From positions 17,003,852-17,067,851 of the forward strand of contig NC_135169.1 of the NCBI RefSeq assembly GCF_041146795.1: 64,000 bases of DNA. The letters are read 5' to 3'. Numbering within the stretch: the first letter of the stretch is position 1; every line of letters starts with the position of its first letter. This stretch comes from Maylandia zebra (Eukaryota > Chordata > Actinopteri > Cichliformes > Cichlidae). Both the position numbers and the translations under genes were made by a program. This document shows positions 44,209 through 56,700 of the stretch, one piece after another. The notes under the pieces were generated by a model. It was not told the DNA's origin. It made no database searches and saw nothing but the letters and a program-made list of their open reading frames with translations.

Positions 44209-45449
44209 GTTGTCTTGCTGACAGAATTTCAGACCAATAAAGTGTTTAGCATAACTGAAGACCACTTCTTCCTGTTTGACTGCTGAAGTATAGAGGCGTT
44301 ATCTTTCTACTTATGAGGCCTTATCCTGTGGTTGGATCTCGTACTTATACCTGTTCAGCCCAAAATCACCTCAGTAGGCCTTTAAAGGGCTGAAGTACTA
44401 CAAACTAACTAAAGCATCATAATCCTTTAGTACTGAATTCAATGTGTAATTGCAAATCATATCATGTCACTTGGTTGTCATAGCTCATACATTATAGCTC
44501 ATAGTGGATTCGTGCTGTTAATAACATACAAAATGATCCAGTGACCTCTACAGGGCATAGTGTTTAACAACAGTCTTTCTGGGGTTCCTACTAAAATGAC
44601 AACTGTGAAACTGGTTGCTAAACATGATTTTAAATGGTGCACGACTTCTTTGCTTTGCTGCTTTTTTGAACTGTATGTATGCCTAAAGTACACATTTATT
44701 CATCAGTCACTTACAAATTAATGTCACCCATATCAGTTTGGACAGGACAATTCAAAAGCATTTTAACAACTTTATATTCTAACTTTGTAAATAAATAAAA
44801 TTAAAAATTCAAAGCATTTGCCATTTGAACTATATGGATATGGTCTTACTGTAAGACGTATTCTGTTTGAGCTCATTTATTGACATGTACACTTAGATCT
44901 ATAATATGTTTTTTTTTTCATCCCTAAATTTGGATATTGTGTATTCTGCATTTGTAAATTTTGTATTTAAGTCTGAGAGAATATAACAAAAGCTAAAGTT
45001 AGTATCCGGTTTAATGGTTACATTTTAACTTGAAGGTGATGCTTCTACATTATTTTACTGTGTCATGGTTACATGCAAATATGCGTGGTTATCTTAAACT
45101 AAACCAACTGCAAAAAGTGATGTAGTTGAAAGAAGGACTCTGGAAGGACTGCAGTGGGTAAGTAACTGTTCATTTCTAACTAAACATTATAATTTGTAGC
45201 AACCAAATTTTACCAACTTTTGCCCAACTCAAAATTTGTGTCTGATCTGTCAAACAATTGCAAGTAAGCACACATGGATGTATATAGGACACTGTATATG
45301 GAATGCAGTAAAAGTTACTTAATAGTTGTAAAATGCTATATTCAGATAGATTAAGACGGATGAAACACTTTAAGATAGTTTTTCAAGCTTTAAGCTGCAT
45401 AGTTGTATATAAACATGGCTAAACTATTTTCTTGTTTCTAACAACCCAA
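44209..45449. other. Intergenic between two divergent Ig-superfamily genes
   Basis: It holds the promoter side of gene A (minus) and, further right, of the butyrophilin-like gene (plus). I see no confident TATA box or other coding exon. The sequence is AT-rich. Confidence 0.5.
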
Positions 45450-45454
45450 TGGTG

Positions 45455-46099
45455 TGTCACGATCCTGGGTCTTTTGACCAGGCGTTTTGAGTTTAAGTTT
45501 ATTTGGAGGTTTATGGTTTATGTTTAAGTTCACTGGGTTTTCTAAGTTCATTTGTTTTTTAACTTCCCCCTTGTGTTTTCAACCCCTGTGTTAAGTCCCC
45601 CTTTGTCCTTTATGTGTTTCATGTCTTTTGTTGTCAAGTTCATGTTGTCATGTCTGCGTTTCATCATGTTTCCTGTTTTATTTTGAAGAGGTCCTGTGTT
45701 CCTGTGTTGTGTTTAGTTTTACGGTTCCCCTGTGATGTTGTTCTGTGTCAGCTGTTTCTTTTCCCCATGTGTTCCCACTTCCCTCATTATCCTCCTGTAT
45801 GTATTTAGTCCGTGTGTTTCCAGTCATTACTTGTCAGGTTGTTTGCTAGTCCACGTCGTGTTTCCAGGTATCCATGCAAGGTCTTCATGTTCAAGGTTTT
45901 TTCATGTTTTAATTTTAGTTCACCCAGTTAAGGTTATTCTTTAGTTTCACACATGCCGTTTGTTTGTATCTATTTTTGCCAGCCTTAATAAATGGCTCGT
46001 TTTTTGTTAATCCACGTTATGTTTCACATTCTGTTTTGGTCTGCACTTCAGTCCTTTTTTTTTACTATACATACAGTCTGCCTCAGCCATACTGTGACA
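45455..46099 (+). mobile_element. Solo-LTR-like element of the TGTCA family
   Basis: It runs from TGTCACGATCCTGGG to ATACTGTGACA and is flanked on both sides by TGGTG (45450-45454 and 46100-46104), an exact 5-bp target duplication. A CCTTAATAAATGG signal at about 45983 is followed by a C/T-rich end. TG...CA termini, 5-bp duplication and this layout fit a solo LTR. It lies about 200 bases upstream of the butyrophilin-like start codon. Confidence 0.75.
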
Positions 46100-46151
46100 T
46101 GGTGTAAATTCTAATTACATAAAGGGTTAAATATCCTTATCAGAAATGCTT

Positions 46152-46153
<2 letters not shown>

Positions 46154-46215
<62 letters not shown>
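46154..46215. repeat. (TA)31 microsatellite
   Basis: Uninterrupted TA repeat just upstream of the butyrophilin-like gene. It is likely length-variable. Confidence 0.95.
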
Positions 46216-46220
<5 letters not shown>

Positions 46221-46305
46221 TTCTGAAATAAATATTTGCCTATTTCTAAAATTTAAAAAAAGGAATTTATTTGTTTTTCAGAATCCAGAATGTGTTTTCT
46301 GTAGA

Positions 46306-48508
46306 ATGAATTCTGCTTTAAACACCCATTTGGTGCTGTTATTGATGGTGTTTGCCCAACTACCTTCTTCCTTTACTAAAGGTAACTAAATGAATCCACA
46401 AAGTTATCTTGAAGCATTTTGTTTGTAAAGGCAAATATGAATGTCAGTCGCAGTTTTTAGATTCGTTTCATTTGCAAAGCAATGGCTACCAGGCCACTGT
46501 TATCACATTCCACTGTTCTCATATTTAATTTTAAATCTTCAAAGATAACTATTCATGATCGCACACTTTCTGTCACCCAACTCTAACTCTACAGTCTCTA
46601 AACCAAAAAAAAAATTATTATTTTTCTTTCTCCTGTCTCAGGTACCATTCAGGTAATTGGTTCATCTCACCCAATAGTTGCTTTAGTGGGTGATGACATC
46701 ATACTGCCATGCTATTTGAACTCCTCAATAAGTGCCTCAGACAAGACGGTGGAGTGGACAAAATACAAGCTGGATCCCAGATTTGTTTATGTGTGGCGTG
46801 ATGGTGGTGAACTGGAAAGCAAAAAGAATCCCTCCTACAAAGGAAGAACAACGGTATCCCTTCATAAATTAAAGCATGGAGACATTTCACTGAATCTGTC
46901 TAAAGTGAGACTTTCTGATAGGGGAAGATATAGATGCTTCCTTCCAGATATGGGTGAAACTTTACTGGAGCTCATTGTTGGTAAGAAATATCTGATATTT
47001 ATCAATCAAAGAAGTGGTTTAAGCTTAAACTCAAATACAAAGTATCGCCAGACATTAGCATTATATAACCGAAAAGTAGTTTCTATTCATATTAAAAAAG
47101 TCTGTAAATGTGCAGCCAAATCGATCTCTTATTTGGAGTTCCTCTTAATGAAATCATGGTGCACTCTGCCAAAGGAATATTGTGTGCTTCATCTTAGGGG
47201 CTGTATCCCTACCTGTAATATTGCGTGTTCAAAAAGCCAAGACTGGAGTTGCATTACAATGTGAGTCTGCAGGCTGGTATCCAGAGCCTGAGCTGCTGTG
47301 GTTGGACGGTGAGGGAAACCTCCTCTCTGCTGGACCTACAGAGACCCTCAGAGGTCCTGATGACCTCTTTACTGTCAGCAGCAGAGTGACTGTGGAGAAG
47401 AGACACAGCAACAACATCACCTGCAGAGTCCAACAGAGGAACACCAACCAGACCAGAGAGACGCACATCCACATTTCTGGTAAAAACATGATGAAACTCA
47501 GGTCACATAGTGAACATGCACATCCATACAGTGTGGTCATGTCCAAACACAATGTTTACTCAGAACATGCGACTAGAAAGGCAACACAATTTTTGGTCCT
47601 GCTTTTGGTGATATTTGAAGCAAATCCCTTTTATTGTCTTTATTATTTAAAATATTGGCAAAAATATAGGTCATATAAAAAAGAAATCAAATACACATAT
47701 ACAACTGTTGATTGTGTTATTGGGATGTGATTCATTATTTTCTGTTTTACTGTTTCAGATTATTTTTTCACGACCCCGCCAAATCCTGCAGTTTGTGTCA
47801 GTCTGCTTACTCTCTTTGTTATTTCACTTTTCTGCATTCTTCTGGTGATCTTTGTTTGCTGGATACAGAGAAGGAAAAAGATCAGTAAGTTGTATGCAAA
47901 ATAATTTAAAAATTGTTTTTTTTTCTCGCAGCTCAGTGATTGATTTACAGTGAAGTGATGAATAAGAGTACTCAGACCTGTTCTTTAGTATCAAGAAAAT
48001 CTCAGCATGATGCTGCAGTAGTACACAATAATAAAACAGTCCACTCAGAACTGGCCAATTAAAGAAGTTTTTCATGTCTTCTTAGGATCACATTTGAATG
48101 AAATATACTTTAAGATGTCTTTTGTGAGTCTTAACGTTGTGGATGACCAGATTGTGTATTATCAACCCAAACAGATTTTTTTCTAAAACAACAAGCAGTA
48201 AAGTGAAAAAAAAAAGAGGCTGACAAATTTATTACACCACCAAATGTCCTGTTTTCTTATACAGGAAGAAAGAGGTTTCTGCCTTCCTCTTTACAATACT
48301 TTGTTTCCTCTTGTCATAAACCATTGCTCCTGTCAGCTCAAGCTGCTCTTGCAAAATGACTCATTTTATATACTTTGTTGTAGTAGCATTTATCACAAAG
48401 GCAGACCAAAGGTATTTTTCAAAGGCAAACCTGGAGAATGAGGAGCGGCTCAAATGCCACAGCATACAAGTAACTATTGTTTAAAGTAAAGACTAATCTA
48501 AAGTAAAT

Positions 48509-48543
<35 letters not shown>

Positions 48544-51350
48544 GAATAGAATTCAACTTTATTGTCGTGTCACAGGTACAAGGGAACGAAATGCAGTTTG
48601 CATCCATCCAGAAGTGCTTTAGCCATGATATAGATATATTACAATATATATGGGTCTGTTGTAGGTATGAGGGTACAAAATATGGGCCTATTATGGGTAT
48701 GTTATAATGTACACGGTATGAAGGTACCGTGCACATTATATGCTATAACTATAAGTATGTGCAGGCTGTAGTGGTGTACAAGCTATGTAGAGGCCATGAA
48801 CAGGATATAAATATGAAAAACTATACAGAAATGTGAACTATGCAAGTTATAAACAGTTGTAGAATTAAAATTATCGTATTGTACAGAATGATTATTTATA
48901 CAGAATTATACAGTAGTCAAGGTCAAGGTCAAGGTCAGATTTATTTATATAGCACATTTCCAACAGCCGATGCTGCACAAAGTGCTTAACAATAACAATA
49001 AAATTAAAAACTACAGTGTAATACAATAATAACAATAGAAACAATAAAATAGAAGAATTGAAACAATACTAACTAATTCAGATAAATCCAAAATGCTTGG
49101 GTCATAATGTGTTAAAAGCCAGAGCGTAAAAGTGTGTCTTTAGTAAAGATTTAAATTGCTCAAGAGTTTGAGCAGATCTAATATTAAAGGGGAGACTATT
49201 CCAAAGTCTGGGACCTGCCACAGAGAAGGATCTATCACCACGAGATTTGAGGTTAGTCCGTGGAATGGACAACAATAGTTTTGAACTAGATCTCGTGGGT
49301 TTTCCTGGAGCATAGGCAGAGAGGAGCTCTGACAAGTAGGGGGGGGCTCGGGCGTTGAGTGACTTAAAAACAAAAAGTAAGAGTTTAAATTGGATCCTGT
49401 AGGGGACAGGAAGCCAGTGTAAAGAGGCTAAAATTGGGGTTATATGCTCTCTCCGTTTGGTACCGGTTAGCAGGCGAGCAGCAGCATTTTGAACCATCTG
49501 AAGGCGATGGATGGTGGCATGATCTAGGCCATAATACAATGAATTGCAGTAGTCCAATCTGCAAGTAAGAAAAAGGTGGATGATACGCTCGAAGACGTCA
49601 GCCGGAAGGTATGGCTTTATCCTGGCTAGCTGTCTTAGCTGAAAAAAACAGGACTGAACTACTGCACTCACCTGCTTATTCAATTTAAAAGAACCATCAA
49701 TGTAAACTCCGAGGTTTTTTACATGTGTTTTACAATACGAGGAGAGGGTACCCAACGTGCTGTCGATATGATTGAAATTGCCAAAAATGACAACCTCAGT
49801 TTTGTTTTCGTTTAGCTGTAAAAAATTTAATGATAACCACTGTTTAACGTCGTCAAGGCAGCGTAATAGGAGCTGCGGTTGATCTGATCCTGATTTTAAA
49901 GGTAGATAAATCTGTAGATCATCCGCAAAGCAATGAAATGAAATGCTGTACCGCGAGAAGATGGAGCCCAATGGCAGCAAATAGAGTGCGAAGAGGGCGG
50001 GACCCAAAATAGAGCCTTGAGGAACGCCGTATTTAAGAGGAGCTAATTTGGAGTTGTGGGGGCCCATATTGACATAAAAGAACCTTTCTGTCAAGTAGGA
50101 GCGAAACCACTGAAGGGCAGATCCTTTTAGGCCAGCATGCGATTCTAGCCGTGATAACAGGATGTCGTGGTCAACTGTGTCAAAAGCTGCTGACAAGTCC
50201 AACAGTAAAAGGGCAGCAGGGCTGCCAGAATCCATAGTTAAGAGAATATCGTTAAAAATCCTTAAAAGTGCTGTCTCAGTGCTATGTAATGATTTAAAAC
50301 CAGATTGAAATTTTTCTGAGATCATATTAGAATCGAGGTGTGCCTGCAACTGTAGATAGACCACTTTCTCCAAAACTTTAGATAGAAAAGGAAGCTTTGA
50401 GATGGGCCTATAATTAGACAGAACAGTTGGGTCCAGGTTTTGTTTTTTAAGAAGAGGCTGAACTACAGCTTGTTAATATTGTTAGTGCAGGTAAGATAAG
50501 TGAAATATGTGGATAATTCCTGCAGAGGCTATATAAAGTGCTAGTGGTTGTGAGTGGTGGTTCAGTCCATGTTATTATTGTGTGTATGAGGGTACAGTTG
50601 TCCATTATTTGTTTTTGTCCATTGTGGGCGTGTGTATCTTCAGTCCATGTGTTTAATGTGGGTCAGATGTCAGGAGGCAGAGTTCAGGAGTCTGACAGCT
50701 TTGGGGAAGAAGCTGTTCCGGTACCTGGTGGTCTTAGTCCGGAGGCTCCTGTAGCGCCTCCCAGAGGGCAGGAGGGTGAAGAGTCCATGTGATGGGTGAC
50801 TGGGGTCTTTGATGATTTTCCCAGCCCTTTTCAGACACCGCTTCCTGTAGATGTCCTTTATGGCAGGAAGTGGTGCTTCGGCGATGCGCTGGGCAGTTTT
50901 CACAACTCTCTGCAACGCCTTCCGGTCCGAGGCAGAGCAGTTCCCGTACCAAACTGTTATACAGTTGGTCAGGATGCTCTCGATGGTGCAGCAATAGAAG
51001 TTCACCAGGATGTCTGAGGACAGGTGGTTCTTCCTCAGAGTCCTCAAGAGGAAGAGGCGCTGGTGAGCCTTCTTGACCCGCTTGGAGCAGTTGGTCGTCC
51101 AGGTGAGATCCTCGGAGATGTGGACTCCCAGGAACTTGAAGCTGCTCACACGCTCCACAGCCGTCCCTTTAATGTAGATGGGTGGATGTGGGTCAGCATT
51201 CCTCCTGTAGTCCACAATGAGCTCCTTGGTCTTCTCGGTGTTAAGCAGCAGGTTGTTTGTGTCGCACCACTCAGCCAGACGATCTACCTCCTCCCTGTAG
51301 GCGGCCTCATCGTTGTCACTGATGAGGCCAGTCACCTTGGTGTCATCTGC

Positions 51351-51388
<38 letters not shown>

Positions 51389-51506
51389 GCCTGTCCCGTT
51401 TGGCTCTTTTGCCATCAGAATTCATCTGATGGCTAAAGTAAATATCCTTTCTCTGTGCACAGGAATTCAGACAAACCACGCTGTAGCTCAGATGGAACAA
51501 GACTGA
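46306..51506 (+). CDS. Butyrophilin/B7-like membrane protein (V + C domains)
   Basis: Exons, all joined in phase 1: 46306-46381 (signal peptide, MNSALNTHLVLLLMVF), 46642-46980 (V-set), 47198-47479 (C-type Ig), 47759-47884 (membrane) and 51463-51506 (tail), giving 288 residues. The V domain shows IILPCYLN, VEWTKY, FVYVWRDG and SDRGRYRCFLP. The C domain shows ALQCESAGWYPEPELLWLDG and NITCRVQQRN, the butyrophilin hallmark. The membrane segment is about residues 243-268, followed by QRRKK. No B30.2 domain is found; the tail is about 14 residues. Members act as co-signalling ligands for T cells. The last intron grew by 2.9 kb through a retro-insertion at 48516-51432, and the final exon starts 12 bases after its target duplication. 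An alternative tail exon near 48265 is possible. Confidence 0.87.
48905..50471 (-). mobile_element. LINE A: CR1/L2/Rex1-group LINE with long RT frame
   Basis: A frame from about 50470 to 49102 is open over 420 codons: VLSNYRPISKL, LLLDLSAAFDTVDHDIL, YGVPQGSILGP, FADDLQIY, WLSLNFLQLNENKTEV, YCNSLYYGL and a terminal FYALAFN. The 3' UTR (49100-48919) includes TATATAAATAAATCTGACC and ends in GACCTTGACCTTGACC. The upstream endonuclease is missing. It lies between the RT end of LINE B and that element's 3' UTR. Confidence 0.88.
50475..51355 (-). mobile_element. LINE B: L2-type LINE, RT C-terminal half
   Basis: It begins at FADDTKVTG right after an A-run and continues [62 protein letters not shown] and LPSGRRYRSL to a stop near 50670, then a 3' UTR that matches 1-115 of the window. 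The frame is open. The portion before FADD is absent. Confidence 0.88.
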
Positions 51507-52219
51507 GACAAGCAGAGCCAAAAGAAGAAATGGAGACTCATAAGATGTTGGAAAAGAGAAGACAAGAGAATTAATCAGTGACAGTATGCTTTCATATAGT
51601 GTGTTTATTTCAGAACCTTTCGTCTTTCAGCTGCACCATTTAGGGAGTGATCATCTGTGTCCATCTATTTCTGTCTCTATCCTACTCTGTCACACCAACC
51701 TTCTGCACATCCACCTTCGCTACATCCATAAATCTTCTCTGTCTAATTCACTGAGCTGTTTCGTCCGACCCATTACTTGACATACTTCTTGAGGCAAACT
51801 TTACACATCTGTAGCAATGGGATTGAAAACACATGAATTCAAAAAGTAAGAGCTGTGGCTCAATACTTTTCCATATAATTTACTATGAAAGTAAAAACCA
51901 CCACTCAGTAGACTGCATGCTTAAACAGCAGTTTATTTGAGTTTTGATTTATTTTCTTGCTAATACATATAGAAAAATATTTAAGCAGTTAAATGTGCTT
52001 TGGTATTTGCTATACATAAGGACGAAAAGGCAGTACATCCTGTAAGATACAGACCATATCATAAACATTAAGTGGTAACCATGAAGAGATTTTTAATGTA
52101 AAAATTCAGAGAACGAATAATCGTTTTGAGAAGTTAATTGGTCTTTTGGTGTCTTTTTTAACTTTCTGTTTTTTTTAGTTGTACAGTTTTGTTTAATAGT
52201 CGTGATGTGCACAATGTTG

Positions 52220-52237
52220 AATAAATAACTTAATAAA
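52220..52237 (+). terminator. Polyadenylation signals of the butyrophilin-like gene
   Basis: Two AATAAA hexamers (52220-52225 and 52232-52237) about 720 bases past the stop codon. Nothing else is recognised between 51507 and 52219. Confidence 0.45.
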
Positions 52238-53706
52238 ATTCTTTCTTTTATTCATCCAAATATGTTTTTTAATCAAAACATTATGACTATGTATTATAGG
52301 CTAGGACAGATGTGCGACAGTTTCTACATCTATCACAGTGGAAAGTCCATCTGGTCATCGTTGTCATTATTTCCTTAATAAACATCCTTTACGTTATCAG
52401 TGTGTTTTTAATCTATGTTAACAGCTCAGCCATACCAAAGCAAATCACTGGGAAGTAATTAACAAGTTATTTCACGTTCAATGCAGTATTCTAAGAATAC
52501 TGCATTTTATCGCATATATGGTCATTAGAGCACAGAGGCCACTCCATTAGGTTTGAATATCTATCTACAGTATTCTGGCTGATGTATGGATGATATTTCT
52601 ATAGGCAGACTGATCATTTCATTTAAACCAGCATTAGCTTCCTCGAGTGACAGAGAGCGAGTGGATACATGTTTTTTGTTAACATGAATGTTCAAGATGT
52701 TCAATAAACATGTTAAGTGTGTATATTTTCTTTTTTCTCAAGTCTGTTTGCTTATGCAAAATGAAAAGCAATTAATGTAGAATAAAAATGAATGATATTT
52801 AATCATGATTAATCAAAATGAATCCACTGTAACCCTGTGATGAATCTGATTAAACATTTGAATTGTTTGACAGCACTAATATATATTATATATTAGTCTA
52901 TTGTTGCATATTAGTGTATATAGTTTTTTTAAAAGTTGTATTTCACACAGAGAACCTGTGTTAAAAGACTGAAGAAAACTATTCAAATTATCTTTGAATT
53001 TAAGCATTTAACATTATTTGTGTTTATTCTGCATTTACTTCATTATATTGCATAAATGTCAGTTACAAGCTTAAATATAAAATGTAATGCAACCAGGCTA
53101 TTGATCAAGTAATTGCGATTAATCGCGATTAATTACAGAATATTGTGTGATTAATTAGTTCATTTTTTTAATCTATTGACAGCACTAGTAATTATATATA
53201 TCTAAAATATATGTATTCTTTTAGTTTTCTCAAACTATATTAATCAACCAAGACAGAGTTTTCTTTTTCTATAAACATTTTGTTAGGTCTAGGAGGGTCA
53301 TTTGTGTGTCTGTTACTTCTGCGGTTTGCGTTTGATGAGCTGCAGCCACTAAATAAAACCTTGGGTAACACATGCTGCAAGAACTCAGTGCACACCTTTA
53401 AAAATATGCATGTGACTATATAATGGTTATATCTATTCTGCTTTGCAAACATCAACAGCCACAGTCATATTCACTCACATATTCAAGTTAGTCTTTTTTT
53501 TTTTGTTTCTTTTTTAAGGTAGTTGCAGAAATAAAATAATTTTTGAGTCTCTCGCATTGTCAAAATGCAATGCAAATGTATTTTAAACAAAAATAGATTA
53601 AATGTAATAAAATAAAAGAACAACAGTAAAACTGTAGTAACCAAACTTATAAAAGTGTTTATGTGCTTGATGGTGATTTCTTGTTGATTATGATTGATTC
53701 ATCAAT
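52238..53706. other. Intergenic between convergent genes, no gene recognised
   Basis: AT-rich sequence with ATTAATCGCGATTAATTA-type palindromes near 53115-53135, short A/T runs and no conserved coding segment. It holds the 3' ends of the butyrophilin-like gene (left) and Fc-receptor-like gene B (right). Confidence 0.5.
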
Positions 53707-56700
53707 CTATGAGTTCTTTTTTGGTCCGAGTTTCCCACAGTGAAGGAGTCCCACAAGCAGTATCAGCAGAGCTACCATCACAATAGTTAGGATGACCCGC
53801 AAAAGGAGGAGGGGGTGAAAGAATTGGTCCGAACAAAAACATGTCTCTCTGGGAAGCCCTGCAACGACACCACGTCATCATATGTCACACAAAACTCATT
53901 TGCATGTTTTTCTTTTTACTTCTTACCATTTTGTCTTCTTGGGACACATTAAACTTCTCTTACTGTAATCCCAGGGGTAGGGTTAATTTTATGTATAGGG
54001 TCATATACTTATTAAGAAAATAAAGCTTAAACTGTATGCCATGACAGACAACAAATGTGTAGACAATTTATCCAAATTTCTCTGATGTTTTAAAGCAACA
54101 GTATTACAAAATACAACTCAAGAGTTCAATATAAGTGCTGTAAGTAGCTATTTATGGTTAAACAGACACAACAATCAAGCACAAAATCCTTATTTTGATA
54201 TTTTGAATCATGTTTATGTGTTACCTCTAACAGACAGCCATTTTTCTGATGATTCTCCTACTCCAGATATTGTGCACTTGTAAAGTCCTTCATGACTCTT
54301 GTAGACTTGGTGGATGGTCATGTTTCCCACAGAGCTGGTCCCAATGAAGAGGCCATCTTTATAGAAGACAGCTGGAAGGTTTACAGACGTCTCGTTTAGG
54401 CAGCTCAGAACCACAGTTTCCCCCTCCATCACAGGATGAGCAGGGCTCTCCAGGGTCACCGTGATATCTGATTAAAGTAGAGTTTATGAATATTTCATAG
54501 TCACTGGGTCTTTTACTGGGTCTTATCAACACATTGTTTTTATTTTCTTGTGTATGATTTTTTTCTGTTCCTGTTAGTTCTGTACTATATTATTTGAGAT
54601 CTTCAGTCTAGTCATCAATGACTTCTTCCTGTATGAGTTTTCTTCCTGTTCCCTCAGTCTTCTCTTTGTGTTTTTGGCTTCTGCTTCTGTTTCAAGTCTG
54701 TGTCTCCATTTTCCCCATTTGTGTGTGTGTGTGTATGCACTGGCCTATGGAAGACCTATGAAAAGGAGTTTTCACCAGGTGTGTGAGTTTCAGAATCAGA
54801 CACCTGGTAGCGATCAAACACCTGTCCTGATGATCTCATTTGGCAACTTCATAATGAAGCAGCAGTGGCTCAGGCTTTTCTGGATCGTTGCCCTGAAAGC
54901 AGTTTCTAAAGCACTACTGCTGCAGTTTTTTGGAATTATTGTGAAGTTATATTCACCAGTCTGTCCCTTTGTGCAAGATTTGGAGTTTATGAGACATCAA
55001 GTGGTGAGACTGACTCTGGATTCTGTGAGAAAACTGACATTGTCTCGATTTAAGCCCTGTGGAAACTGGACCTTCCAACTGCTCTGACTTTTTTGAACTC
55101 TTTTGCTATTCACTGTATATAAATGCATGTGAGTGAGAGTCTGGCCTCTATTTACGTCACACTGAAAATGACTGTTTAATTAACAACTGTGACACGGTAC
55201 TATGAGACACAGCACAAACCAAAACGAAACACACTGAAAATCTTTAAAGAGGCAAGACAGATTATCAGTGTATCTATTATGTAATACAGCATTTTCCATA
55301 ATTTTTTATGTGGATTAGGAATTTGATGCAGTCAGCATTTTTATAGATGGTAAAGGTTGTGCTTTCTTTTGTTAAATAGGTAAGATATGTATGTATGAAG
55401 TAGTGTAAAAAAGACAAAAAGAAGTGTAAAAAAATGATTCAAATTCTCTCTAAATTCAGGGTAATCATCAGAACGTTGCCGAAATCTTCATTGGCAGTTT
55501 CATTTGCTGTAACTTTAAAATGTTTCTATTTGTGACTCACCTGGGATCTAATAGTTCCTTGCAAAAACAAAACAAACTCAAAACAAAACAATGAAGAGTT
55601 TGTTTTTGTTTTTATTTTTTTTCCAAAATTGTTTTGCAGTGAAATTACTGCATGTGAACCATGAAATGATAAGGCTTAACAGGAGGGTTTAGAGCAGCGG
55701 TCCCCAACCTTTTTTGCGCCACGGACTGGTTTATGCCCGACAATATTTTCATGGACCGGCCTTTAAGGTGTCGCGGATAAATACAACAAAATAAAACTAG
55801 TACCTGTACCAAAAAAAAGAAGATTTATTCATAACACACGTGAAAAGACCCAGGAAAAACCGAGTTAACGATAAAAACGATAACAAAATAATGCTGAAAA
55901 CCGATAAAAACCCTGGAAACCATACATTTCACACCTGAGCCTTAACTCTCGCGGCCCGGTACCAAACGACTCACGGACCGGTACCGGTCTCAGGCCTGGG
56001 GGTTGGGGACCACTGGTTTAATGTATAAACGACAGAAGATGAACATTAATAATAAGTATTACCTTCTTGGTTTTGTTCTTCCAGAGTCTTATTTATCACA
56101 ATCAACCAGCTTTCTGGTGATTCTCCAGCTTCCAAGATGGTACACTTGTAGAGCCCTTCATCAGATTTGGAAACATTGTGGATGGTCATTTTCCCAGAAT
56201 AGCTGGTCCCAATTTTTAAGTCATTTTTATAGAAATCAGCTATTTGGTTTAGAGAAGCTCCCTTCTTTCTACAGTACAGGTTGATAGTTTTCCCCTCCAT
56301 TACAGGTACAGCAGGACTCTCCAGGATCACAGAACCAACTGAAAAAAGAAAAAAAAAGAGAAATTGAAGCAGAGATAGTTATCATGAGTGACAAAAAGAC
56401 TATCTACAAGTTCTAAAATAGGAGCTATAACAAAATACAAACTTATTAATTGTACAATGAAAAAAAAACAGTGTTTAATAAATTGTTGTAGATGTTATTC
56501 ATAGGTTCACAGCATTTACAAGCAGAATATTTGTGTATTTTAAGAGTCTGTCTAATTTAATCTGCTTTACAAACCCCACAAGAAGCCTTCTTGCACTGGC
56601 ATCACACTTACAATATTTATCACAGACAAGAAAGCAAATATGTATTGCTGGGGCATCGTCAATAACCAAATGTGATTATTGACGCTGCTTACTTTACTAA

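Larger units (their letters stand above)
48498..51450 (-). mobile_element. Chimeric retro-insertion with 18-bp target duplications
   Basis: CTAAAGTAAATATCCTTT occurs at 48498-48515 and 51433-51450. Between them, read on the minus strand: 45 bases of the poly-A retroposon (GCAAAAGAGCCAAACGGG), a 32-A run (51387-51356), a truncated LINE B from its FADD motif, a second LINE A, the LINE B 3' end (GACAATAAAGTTGAATTC) and a terminal poly-A (48540-48514). The duplications enclose the whole chain, so a fused template was inserted as one unit, or LINE A came later into LINE B. Confidence 0.8.

Noticed and set aside
54668-55087. A plus-strand coding gene of 139 codons in the FcR-like gene B intron
   Set aside because: No domain, no splice support, poor composition; treated as a chance frame.
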